This document shows, in pieces, positions 53,700-61,705 of a stretch of 64,000 nucleotides of DNA (its first letter is position 1; each line of letters opens with the position of its first letter). This DNA comes from Nannocystis bainbridge. GTDB taxonomy: Bacteria > Myxococcota_A > Polyangia > Nannocystales > Nannocystaceae. A model generated the notes under the pieces. That model did not search any database, was not told the DNA's origin, and saw only the letters and a program-made list of their open reading frames with translations. The stretch covers positions 1,922,001 to 1,986,000 of the forward strand of contig NZ_JAQNDL010000003.1 in the NCBI RefSeq assembly GCF_028368995.1, read 5' to 3'. The translations under genes and the position numbers were made by a program.

Positions 53700-56440
53700 G
53701 CCTGATCCACCCTATCGAGGAGAGGAGCGTCGCCGACCCGCGGCGCGGGCGGATGACGCTGTATTTCGGGGCGGCGCCCGGGGTCGGCAAGACCTACGCC
53801 ATGCTCGAGGCGGCCCAGCGGCTGCGTCGGCAGGGCGTCGACGTGATCGTCGGCGCGGTCGACACCCACGGGCGGCCCGAGGTCGCCGACCTGCTGGTCG
53901 GGCTCGAGCGCCTGCCGTCGCGCACCGTCGAGACCCGCGGCAAGGTCATCGAGGAGTTCCACCTCGACGCCGCGCTGGTGCGCCGGCCGAGCCTCGTCGT
54001 CGTCGACGACCTCGGGCACGTCAACGCCGCCGGCTCGCGCCACAACCAGCGCTGGCACGACGTCATCGACCTGCTGGCCGCCGGCGTCGACGTGATGTCG
54101 ACCCTGTGCGTGCAGCAGCTCGAGAGCCAGCACGACGTGGTCCAGCAGATCACCTCGATGCGGGTCCGCGACCCGGTGCCCGACGCGATGTTCGAGCGCG
54201 CCGACCACGTCGAGTTCATCGACCCGCCGGCCAAGGAGGTGCTGACGCGCCTGCAGGACGGCAAGGTCAACATCCCCGAGCAGGACGCCCGCGCGGCCGC
54301 GGCGATGTACCGCAAGAACAGCCTGCTGGCGCTGCGCGAGCTGGCGCTGCGGCGCATGTCGCAACGGACAGGTCGAGAGAACCTGATCTACCGCAGCGCG
54401 CCGCGGCTCGGCGCGGGGCCGACTTCCGAGCGCATCCTCGTGTGCGTCGACCCGAGCTCCCTGGGGCCGCGGCTGATCCGCGCCGCCTTCCGCATGGCCA
54501 CCGGGCTGCGCGCCGAGTGGTTGGCGCTGTACGTCGAGACCCCGCGGCTGGCGCTGGCCGGCGAGTCGGCGCGGGCCCAGGTCGGCGAGACCTTGCGCCT
54601 CGCCGAGCAGCTCGGGGCCGAGGTCGTCCACATCAGCGGCGCCCGCATCGACCGCGAGATCCTCGGCTTCGCCCGGGCCCGCGGCGCCACCCGCCTCATC
54701 ATCGGCAAGCCGCTGCAGCACCGCTGGCGCGACATCCTGCGCGGCTCGCTGGTCGACGCGCTGGTGCGCGGCTCGGGCGACCTCGACGTCCACGTGATCG
54801 CCGGCGACATCGCCCCGCACGAGGTGACGCCGGTGCCCGCCCTGCGCTCGCCGATCCGCATCGCCGCCTACTTCTGGGCCGCGCTGACGGTGGCCACCAT
54901 CGCCGCGACGCGGCTGCTGCACCTGCCGCTGTTCTACGTGATCGTGCTGCTGCTGGTCGGCATCGCCCTGGTCGGCTCGCGGCTCGGTCGCGGCCCGGCG
55001 CTCGGGGCGGCGCTGCTCAGCATCCTTGCGGTCGAGACTTCGCTGCGGCTCGACCTCGACCTGGACCCCATCGACGACCTGCAGCGGGCGGCGATCTACC
55101 TCGGCATGCTGGTGCTGGCGCTGTGGGTCTCGGGCCTGACCGAGCTCAGCCGCCGCCAGGCCGAGGCGGCCCGCGTCGACGAGCGGCGGCTGACGGCGCT
55201 GTACCTGCTGAGCCGCGAGCTGTCGCAGCTGCGCAGCGAGGTCGACATCGCCGAGTGCGCGATCCGCCACGTCAAAAAGACCATGTCCGCGCGGACCGTC
55301 ATCCTCCTGCACGGGCACGACGGCGAGCTCGCGCCGGTGGCGGGGACTGACGTCGAGCTGACGACCGACGCGCGCGAGGAGGGCGTGGCCCGCTGGGCCT
55401 TCGAGCACGGGCCGGCCGGGCGCGGGACCGAGACGCTGAAGGCCGCGCAGGCGCTGTACCTGCCGCTGACCGCCGCCGGGCGCACGATCGGCGTGCTCGG
55501 GGTCGCCCCCGACGACCCCGACAAGCTGGCCAGCCCGGCCGAGCGCCAGCTTCTCGACGCCATGACCGGGCCGGTCGCCCTCGCGCTGCAGCGGGTCCGC
55601 CTGGCCGAGGAGGCCCAGGTCGCCGAGGTCCGCGCGCGCGAGGAGGAGCTGCGCGGCTCGCTGCTTTCGTCGGTCAGCCACGACCTGCGCACGCCGCTGG
55701 CGTCGATCACCGGGGCCGCCAGCGCGATGCTCGACAGCGGCGACGCGATCGCCTTCGAGACTCGCCGCGACCTGCTGCAGACCATCTATGAGGAGGCCGA
55801 GCGGCTCGGGCGGCTGGTCGGCAACCTGCTCGACATGACCCGGCTCGAGGCCGGCTCGGTCGCGCTGCGGACCGACTGGGTCGCGCTCGAGGACCCGATC
55901 GGCTCGGCCCTGGCCCGGCTCGACCGCCGCCTGGCCGGGCGCGAGGTCCAGGTCACGCTGCAGCCCGATCTGCCGCTGCTGGCGCTCGACGAGGTGCTGT
56001 TCGAGCAGCTGATCCTGAACCTGCTGGAGAACGCCTGCAAGCACACCCCGGCGGGCAGCCCGATGCGGTTGGTGGCGCGGGTGCAGGCCGGGCGGGTGAT
56101 GGTCGAGGTGGCGGACCGCGGCCCGGGGCTGCCGGCCGGCGAGGAGGAGACGATCTTCGAGAAGTTCGTGCGCGGCAGCAAGGCCAAGACCCAGGGGTTC
56201 GGGCTCGGGCTGGCGATCTGCCGGGCGATCGCCGCGGCCCACGGCGGTGAAATCACGGCGGAGAACCGGGCGGGCGGCGGGGCCGTGTTCCGGATCAGCC
56301 TGCCGATCGGCGCCGGCCCGCCGGAACCCGCCCCCGACACCTCGCTCGCGTCGATGAGCGGCCCCTCGGGCATGCTACACAACACGGCGAAGATCCTGCT
56401 GCAGCAGGCGTCGGGCCTGGAGGCGGAGACGACGACATGA
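53696..56440 (+). CDS. kdpD: KdpD sensor histidine kinase
   Basis: 914 residues. The N-terminal KdpD domain has Walker A (GAAPGVGKT, 25-33) and the typical VDDLGHVNAAGSRHNQRW and DVMSTLCVQQLESQHD blocks. A USP-like domain follows (~245-365), four membrane helices (~385-480), a GAF-like region and the HisKA/HATPase core with H662 (SVSHDLRTPL) and N/G boxes (LENACKHT, GFGLGLAI). In typical systems it senses K+ and turgor and drives kdpFABC. ATGA overlaps on both sides. The partner pump here is the dead KdpB-like protein. Confidence 0.95.
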   Translation: MSLIHPIEERSVADPRRGRMTLYFGAAPGVGKTYAMLEAAQRLRRQGVDVIVGAVDTHGRPEVADLLVGLERLPSRTVETRGKVIEEFHLDAALVRRPSLVVVDDLGHVNAAGSRHNQRWHDVIDLLAAGVDVMSTLCVQQLESQHDVVQQITSMRVRDPVPDAMFERADHVEFIDPPAKEVLTRLQDGKVNIPEQDARAAAAMYRKNSLLALRELALRRMSQRTGRENLIYRSAPRLGAGPTSERILVCVDPSSLGPRLIRAAFRMATGLRAEWLALYVETPRLALAGESARAQVGETLRLAEQLGAEVVHISGARIDREILGFARARGATRLIIGKPLQHRWRDILRGSLVDALVRGSGDLDVHVIAGDIAPHEVTPVPALRSPIRIAAYFWAALTVATIAATRLLHLPLFYVIVLLLVGIALVGSRLGRGPALGAALLSILAVETSLRLDLDLDPIDDLQRAAIYLGMLVLALWVSGLTELSRRQAEAARVDERRLTALYLLSRELSQLRSEVDIAECAIRHVKKTMSARTVILLHGHDGELAPVAGTDVELTTDAREEGVARWAFEHGPAGRGTETLKAAQALYLPLTAAGRTIGVLGVAPDDPDKLASPAERQLLDAMTGPVALALQRVRLAEEAQVAEVRAREEELRGSLLSSVSHDLRTPLASITGAASAMLDSGDAIAFETRRDLLQTIYEEAERLGRLVGNLLDMTRLEAGSVALRTDWVALEDPIGSALARLDRRLAGREVQVTLQPDLPLLALDEVLFEQLILNLLENACKHTPAGSPMRLVARVQAGRVMVEVADRGPGLPAGEEETIFEKFVRGSKAKTQGFGLGLAICRAIAAAHGGEITAENRAGGGAVFRISLPIGAGPPEPAPDTSLASMSGPSGMLHNTAKILLQQASGLEAETTT

Positions 56441-57156
56441 GCGAACAGGGGCCATTGGTACTCATCGTCGAGGACGAAGCACCGTTGCGGCGGTTCCTGC
56501 GGGCGGCGCTGGTCGCCCAGAACTACCGCCTGGTCGAGGCCGAGACGGCCGCCGAGGGGCTGCAGCGGGCCACCGAGCACAACCCGGACATCGTCCTGCT
56601 CGACCTCGGCTTGCCCGACGGCGACGGGCTCGACGTCACCTCGCGGCTGCGCGAGTGGACCCGTGTGCCGATCATCGTCCTGTCGGCCCGCGGCCAGGAG
56701 CGCGACAAGGTGCAGGCGCTCGACGCCGGGGCCGACGACTACCTGACCAAGCCGTTCGGCACCAGCGAGCTGCTGGCGCGGATCCGGGTGGCGCTGCGGC
56801 GGGTCGCCGAGCGCACGCCGACCGAGGAGCCGATCGTGTCGCTCGGCGAGGTCACCGTCGACCTGGCGCGCCGGCTGGTCACGCGCGCCGGCAAGCCGGT
56901 CCACCTCACGCCGCACGAGTACAAGCTGCTCACCACCCTGCTCAAGTACGCCGGCAAGGTCGTGACCCACAAGCAGCTGCTCAAAGAAGTCTGGGGCCCG
57001 CAGGCGGTCAGCCAGACGCACTACCTCCGGGTCTACATGGCCCAGCTGCGGCAGAAGCTCGAGGGCGACCCGGCCCGGCCGCGCTACCTGACCACCGAGC
57101 CGGGCGTCGGCTACCGCCTGCGCTCCGAGGACGACATCGCCGGGGGCGCCGCGTGA
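56437..57156 (+). CDS. kdpE: KdpE response regulator
   Basis: 239 residues, OmpR/PhoB type. Receiver ~8-120 with D56 (LLDLGLP) and K105 (TKPFG). Winged HTH ~135-232 (VHLTPHEYKLLTTLLKYAGKVVTH, QLLKEVWGP, HYLRVYMAQLRQKLE). It binds the kdp promoter in other bacteria. ATGA overlap with kdpD and GTGA overlap with the CHASE3 gene. Targets here are unknown since no complete kdpABC is visible. Confidence 0.95.
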   Translation: MSEQGPLVLIVEDEAPLRRFLRAALVAQNYRLVEAETAAEGLQRATEHNPDIVLLDLGLPDGDGLDVTSRLREWTRVPIIVLSARGQERDKVQALDAGADDYLTKPFGTSELLARIRVALRRVAERTPTEEPIVSLGEVTVDLARRLVTRAGKPVHLTPHEYKLLTTLLKYAGKVVTHKQLLKEVWGPQAVSQTHYLRVYMAQLRQKLEGDPARPRYLTTEPGVGYRLRSEDDIAGGAA

Positions 57157-58028
57157 ACCGCCGGCGCGACCGCCCAGTCGCGCTGCTGGACACCTCGCAG
57201 GCGCTGCCGGCCGTGGCCGACGAGCTGCCGACGCCGCGCCTGCGCCGACTGATGCTGCGAGCCCTGGGGGTGCCGCTGGCGGCGATGTTGCTGCTGTGCG
57301 GGCTGCTCGGCGCCGCGCTGGCGGTCGCCGCCGGGGACGAGGCCGAGGCCGCCCGCGCGCGCACCGTCGTCGCCGAGGCCCACCACGTCCAGCGGCTGGT
57401 GCTCGACCAGGAGGCCGCGCTGCGCGGCTTCGCGATCGGGGGCGAGGATAAATTCTTGCCGCCGCTGCACAGCGGCCGCGCGATGGTCCCACCGGCGCTG
57501 CGCCGCCTGGCCGAGCTGACGGCCGGCGACCGCGCGCAGGAGGCCCGCACCGCCGCGCTGGCGGCCGCCTACGGGCGCTGGGTCGCGGCCACCGGCATGA
57601 CGCCGACAGGCCCGCGCGCCGGCGCACCGGTGCTCCCGGGCGAGCCGTCGCGGCTGGCCGCGCGCGCGGCCCAGCTCGAGGCGGTCCGCCAGCTCGTGCG
57701 CCAATTGGTCGACGCCGAGCACGGGCGCACCGGCGCCGACCAGGCGAGCAGTTGGTCGCTGGCCGCGATCGCGGCCGGGCTGGCGGTCGCCCTGGCGCTC
57801 GTCGGCCTCACGACCTCGGCGCTGCGCCGATCGATCCGCCGCATGGAGGGCGTCTACGCCAGGGCCCTGGTGATGCGCCGCCACAGCGAGGCCAGCGAGC
57901 GCGCCGCCCGACGCTCGGCCGAAGCCCTGGCCGCCGAGGTCGCCGCCCACAGCCGCGAGCTGCAGGCCCGCTTCCGGGCCGCGCGCGACGAGCTCGAGCT
58001 GGCGCGGGCGCCCGCGCGAGCGAGCTGA
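57153..58028 (+). CDS. CHASE3-domain membrane protein, probably truncated kinase
   Basis: 291 residues from a GTG overlapping the kdpE stop. TM1 (~37-58), a CHASE3-type sensor domain (~62-190, VLDQEAALRGFAIGGEDKFLPP and GRTGADQASSW), TM2 (~197-216) then a coiled-coil linker rich in Arg/Glu. In most proteins this linker leads to a histidine kinase or methyl-accepting domain. Here the frame stops (TGA 58026-58028) inside the first unit of a minisatellite. It may be a truncated sensor or a regulatory fragment of the Kdp system. Confidence 0.75.
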   Translation: MNRRRDRPVALLDTSQALPAVADELPTPRLRRLMLRALGVPLAAMLLLCGLLGAALAVAAGDEAEAARARTVVAEAHHVQRLVLDQEAALRGFAIGGEDKFLPPLHSGRAMVPPALRRLAELTAGDRAQEARTAALAAAYGRWVAATGMTPTGPRAGAPVLPGEPSRLAARAAQLEAVRQLVRQLVDAEHGRTGADQASSWSLAAIAAGLAVALALVGLTTSALRRSIRRMEGVYARALVMRRHSEASERAARRSAEALAAEVAAHSRELQARFRAARDELELARAPARAS

Positions 58029-58292
58029 CGCCCGCGCCGAGCTGGCGCGAGCGCCCGCGCGAGCGAGCTGACGGCGCTCCGAGCTGGCGCGAGCGAGCTG
58101 ACGGCGCCCCGAGCCGGCGCGAGCGAGATGATGGCGCTCCGAGCTGGCGCGCCCGCCCGCGCGAACGAGCTGACGGCGCTCCGAGCTGGCGCGCCCGCCC
58201 GCGCCAACGAGCTGACGGCGCTCCGAACCGGCGCGAGCGAGCTGACAGCGCTCCGAGCTGGCGCGGGCGTACGCGCAGCGAGCTGACGCCGA
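57998..58292 (+). repeat. Minisatellite of 42- and 30-base units
   Basis: Eight tandem units of lengths 43, 42, 30, 30, 42, 42, 30 and 36. The shared core is GAGCTGACGGCGCTCCGA-like with GCTGGCGC at unit ends; the long form adds a 12-base GCGCCCGCGCGA insert. All internal units are multiples of three, so an alternative frame stays open through the array with ADGAPSWRER-type peptides. The array starts within the CHASE3 gene's last codons. Confidence 0.9.
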
Positions 58293-58380
58293 CCGTTCCC
58301 GCGCCCGCCGGTGCTCGCATTCGCGGCGCCGTCGTCGTCGCGCGCGTCGTGCCCCGCCCGGGCGACCGGCTATCGTGGGC

Positions 58381-59853
58381 ATGGTGACGAACATCCCCTG
58401 GATCATGATCGCGGGCACCGGCACCGACCCGCTGCCCGCCGAGCTCGAGACCGTGGCCCACCAGCTCGGCGTGGCCCTGGCGCGGGCCGACTGCGGCGTC
58501 ATCTCCTGCGGCTGGGCCGGCGTCGACCGTGCGCTCGGGGCCGCGTTCGTCGCCGAGCTGCGCGCCACCCGGCGAGACCCGCGAGACCGCTTCAAGCAGG
58601 TGCTGCAGCGCGGGCGCACCCCGTCGGTCGAGGACGGCGAGTCGATCGACGTCGAGCAGGACGCCGAGGAGTACCTCGTCGCCGTCGACCGGGCCGACGT
58701 CGTGATCCTGCTGGCCGGGCGCGGCGGCACGTACCTCGTGTACAAGCACGCGCGGCGGGCCAACAAGCTCGTGCTGCCGCTGCCGGCCACCGAGGGCGAC
58801 GCGCGGCGGGCCTTCGGCGACATCCGCGACAAGTTCGATCGCGCCGCCAACCTCGGCGTCACCGCGAGCGAGTTCGCCGCCCTCGATCGACCGGCAGGCG
58901 AGGCCGCGGAGGCGGTCCTGCGGCTGATCCGCCAGCACCTCGAGGCGAGGGAGATCCGCGACGGCGACTACCTCAAGGCGGACAGCGTCGTCGGCCGCGA
59001 CAACGAGGCCGCGTTCACGCGATTGGTCCGGGAGATCCAGCGGACCGACATGCTCGGGTTCATCGGCGCCGGTGCGTCGATCCCCGGCGGCTACCCCGAC
59101 TGGGGCACGCTGATCGATCGCATGCGCCACGCGCTGCCGTCCGAGATCGCCCGCACGATGGCGTGGGTGGCCCGCGAGGACGACATGCTCATGCGCGCCG
59201 AGCACTACCGCTCTCTGCTCGGCGAGGACTACGGCCGCTTCATCCGCGAGCAGTTCGACGACGACGCCGGCAGGTGCGGCCCGCTGCACCTCGACCTGGT
59301 CCGCCTGCCGGTCGCGCACGTGCTCACGACCAACTACGACACGCTGCTCGAGCGGGCCCACGCGCAGGCGCACCCGGGCGAGCTGCCGCTGCCGACCGAC
59401 TGGAAGAACGCGTCGGACGTCGAGTCCTTCCTCCGCGCGGCCCGCCGCCGCGGCGAGCGCCGCCGCTACGTGCACGTGCACGGGCTCTACAACGACCCGG
59501 CCCACGTCGTCCTGACCGAGAGCGACTACCAGGAGCGCTACTGCCGGGAGACCGCGAGCGAGGCGCTGCTGTCGGCGCTGTTCACCGCCCACGCGTTCCT
59601 GTTCGTCGGCTTCTCGTTCAGCGACCTCGACGTGATGGGGGTGTTCCGCAACACGATGGCGCGGGTCCGCGTCAGCGAGCCGCTGCACTACGCGTTCATG
59701 GCCCTCGACCCCCGCACGCACGACCCGACGCTGGTCCGCCGCCGCCTGCGGCAGAAGTTCAAGATCGACCCGATCTTTTATATGTACACGCCGGACCACG
59801 CGGGCCTGCGCCAGCTCGTCACGCGCCTGCTGGCGACGACGACACCAGCGTGA
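58381..59853 (+). CDS. SLOG-SIR2 fusion, putative antiviral NADase
   Basis: 490 residues from ATG 58381; GTG 58375 is possible. Residues ~1-150 resemble a SLOG nucleotide-sensor domain (IMIAGTGTDPLPAELETVA, CGWAGVDRALG, VVILLAGRGGTYLVYKHA, LVLPLPATEGDARRAF). Residues ~220-480 are a SIR2_2 domain: GAGASIPGG (~229), TTNYDTLLE (~316), HVHGLYND (~366), GFSFSDLD (~411). SIR2 domains in defence systems deplete NAD+ on phage infection (family knowledge). Domain order is reversed relative to ThsA of Thoeris; no TIR partner is nearby. A perfect terminator follows. Confidence 0.8.
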   Translation: MVTNIPWIMIAGTGTDPLPAELETVAHQLGVALARADCGVISCGWAGVDRALGAAFVAELRATRRDPRDRFKQVLQRGRTPSVEDGESIDVEQDAEEYLVAVDRADVVILLAGRGGTYLVYKHARRANKLVLPLPATEGDARRAFGDIRDKFDRAANLGVTASEFAALDRPAGEAAEAVLRLIRQHLEAREIRDGDYLKADSVVGRDNEAAFTRLVREIQRTDMLGFIGAGASIPGGYPDWGTLIDRMRHALPSEIARTMAWVAREDDMLMRAEHYRSLLGEDYGRFIREQFDDDAGRCGPLHLDLVRLPVAHVLTTNYDTLLERAHAQAHPGELPLPTDWKNASDVESFLRAARRRGERRRYVHVHGLYNDPAHVVLTESDYQERYCRETASEALLSALFTAHAFLFVGFSFSDLDVMGVFRNTMARVRVSEPLHYAFMALDPRTHDPTLVRRRLRQKFKIDPIFYMYTPDHAGLRQLVTRLLATTTPA

Positions 59854-59861
59854 GTGCGAGC

Positions 59862-59940
59862 GCATGCCCCCGAGGGCATGCTTTTAATGGACATGCGCTG
59901 AAGGACATGCCCGTCCAGACATGTCCATTACGCCATGCTA
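59862..59940 (+). terminator. Intrinsic terminator plus palindrome cluster
   Basis: GCATGCCC (59862-59869), loop CCGA, GGGCATGC (59874-59881), then TTTT: a classic terminator nine bases after the SIR2 stop. Next, ATGGACATG (59887-59895) pairs with CATGTCCAT (59920-59928), enclosing a third copy GGACATGCCC. This clearly shows a palindrome-family copy used as a terminator. Confidence 0.8.
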
Positions 59941-59946
59941 TGCACG

Positions 59947-60324
59947 TTACTCGCTCTCGGCGACCCCGGCGAACGCCCGCCGGTACAGCCAGGCCTTGAC
60001 GTCCTCCTGGCTCATGCACCACAGCAGATAGGCGCCGAACACCAGCGGCGTGATCAGCTGCAGCTGCACCACCAGCGGCAGGTGAGTGATGAGCGCGCCG
60101 ACCGTGAACACCGCGAGCATGCCCACCAAAATGTTGAGCACGCCGACCACCACCGCCAGCGACCGCGCGCCCTCGCTGCCGCGCACGAGGCCGACCACCA
60201 AGAACAGCTTGAGCGCGAGGTTGACGTAATTCGGGATGGTGTAGTTGCCCCCCGTGATGTGCATGACCTGCATCACCGTGGCGAGGGCGAGGAGTACGAG
60301 CGCGACGATCAACTTGACGGGCAT
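59947..60324 (-). CDS. Small four-helix membrane protein
   Basis: 125 residues from ATG 60324 (ATG 60348 adds eight basic residues). Four hydrophobic segments (~3-20, 28-46, 56-78, 84-104), C-terminal amphipathic end (CMSQEDVKAWLYRRAFAG). No recognised motif. Convergent with the SIR2 gene across the palindrome cluster. Confidence 0.65.
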   Translation of the reverse strand: MPVKLIVALVLLALATVMQVMHITGGNYTIPNYVNLALKLFLVVGLVRGSEGARSLAVVVGVLNILVGMLAVFTVGALITHLPLVVQLQLITPLVFGAYLLWCMSQEDVKAWLYRRAFAGVAESE

Positions 60325-60521
60325 GGGGGTGCGAGGACGAGACCGCACCCCGCCGGCACGGTCAAGCGGATTCTCCTCGCTAGCACGCGGGTCGAACGGC
60401 GAACGAGCGCGATGAAACCTGTCCTGACGCGGCTGTGCTCCAGCAGGCGCTCCCGCCGAAGGGCTCGCCCCGCACCCGCCTCGCCGAGTTTCTTGCTAAG
60501 AACGCGATCGAGGATATCGCC

Positions 60522-61627
60522 ATGTCCAGCGCCGACGATGAGTTCGGCGAAGAAGCCGAGCCCGCGCCGCCAGTGAACCGCGAGCAATTCTTCGAGTGGC
60601 GTTCGCCCCGGTTCGGCGCCGCCAACCCCGAGCCTTTGAGCAACCCCGTTTGGTCATGGCTGGTGCACGCGCGACTCAAAGCCTGGGAAGCCGACCGTCG
60701 ATTCGCCGCTCAGGAGCCCGAGGGCCCGTGCTGGTGCTTCGACCGCTTCGGCCAGAGCGCCACCGAGCTGCCCGACGGTCGCACGATCTACGTCGCCGGC
60801 GTCCACGAAGATCCGTCCGACCCTGGATTTCACCGCTACAACGACGTGGTCGTCCGCCACCCCGACGATCGCTGCGAGATCTTCGGTTACCCGCGCGACG
60901 CCACTCGGCGACGCTCGTCGAAAGCGAGGGCCGCCGCCGCATCATCCTGATCGGCAACCTCGATCTCCCGCCGCAGCAAACCCTAAACTGCACCCCGGTG
61001 TATGGCCTCGACCTCGCCGATCTCGCAATCACGGAGATCGCGACCACGGGCGCCACGCCGGGGTGGATTTACGGTCACAGCGCCGTGCTCGCCGATGAGG
61101 GTCGCACCATCGTCGTATCGCGCGGCAAACGCCTCGACGAACACCACGCGTCCCACGAGAACATCGACGACTGGCGGCTCGATCTCTCCACCTGGCGATG
61201 GCAGCGACTGACCGAGCGGCGATGGCCGCGGCGGGAGCTGCGGCGCGCCGACGGTCAGCGCAATTGCCTGAGTGACCTGCAGGAGGCCCAGTGGATGCGC
61301 GGGACCAGCCTGGTCCCGGAGCTCGGCGCGCTGCTCGAGAAGCTGGAGCGGGACCTCGGCGTCGTCCCCGACCTCGACCTCGTCGCGCGGCTGTTTCGCC
61401 CCTCGGTGGCTCACGAGGCGCTGCCGGAGGCAGACGGCCCGTTCAACGTCGTGCGCATCGTCGTCGCCAGCGTGGTCGTGCGCTTCGTCCATGAATCGTA
61501 CGCGCTGCAGATGACCGTGGAGGGCGACCTGCCGCTGGCCACAGTCGACGCGATCGCCGAGGAGCTGCGCGCCCGGCTCTCGACGCTGCAGCACACGGAC
61601 TGGACCCTGACCCCGATCGGCGCCTGA
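60522..61627 (+). pseudogene. Frameshifted gene of a conserved beta-propeller-like family
   Basis: The first frame (60522-~60900) encodes NREQFFEWRSPRFG..., ending VVVRHPDDRCEIFGYPRD. The continuation (HSATLVESEGRRRIILIGNL, PVYGLDLADLAI, PGWIYGHSAVLADEGRTIVVSRG, ENIDDWRLDL, W RWQRLTERRW) is in another frame up to 61627. Both halves belong to one family of ~370 residues with ENIDDWRLDL and GHSA motifs (recalled from bacterial proteins of unknown function). A small deletion near 60900-60910, just before HSATLV, explains the shift. A sequencing error cannot be excluded. Confidence 0.75.
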
Positions 61628-61654
61628 ACCCGCGGCGAGGGCGCAGTCGCCTGC

Positions 61655-61690
61655 ACTTCGGAGCATGCCCCTTCGGACATGCCCCGAAGT
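61655..61690. repeat. Palindrome-family cruciform at a convergent junction
   Basis: Outer arms ACTTCGG (61655-61661) and CCGAAGT (61684-61690) enclose GCATGCCCCTTCGGACATGC. Seven A residues follow on the plus strand (~61698-61704). The 79-base gap separates the frameshifted gene from the maltokinase gene. Confidence 0.75.
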
Positions 61691-61705
61691 ACATTACAAA
61701 AAATC

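Noticed and set aside
54350..54380. CATGTCGCAACGGACAGG in kdpD as another palindrome copy
   Set aside because: Arms do not pair over more than a few bases, and the encoded residues align with normal KdpD sequence.
57752..58387. Open frame through the minisatellite (ADGAPSWRER repeats) as a repeat protein
   Set aside because: It is open only because unit lengths are multiples of three; upstream it overlaps the CHASE3 gene out of frame, with no start site. Kept as a repeat, not a gene.
58381..59853. Complete Thoeris system
   Set aside because: Domain order differs from ThsA and no TIR (ThsB) gene is within the window; the nearest genes are a membrane protein and the kdp operon.
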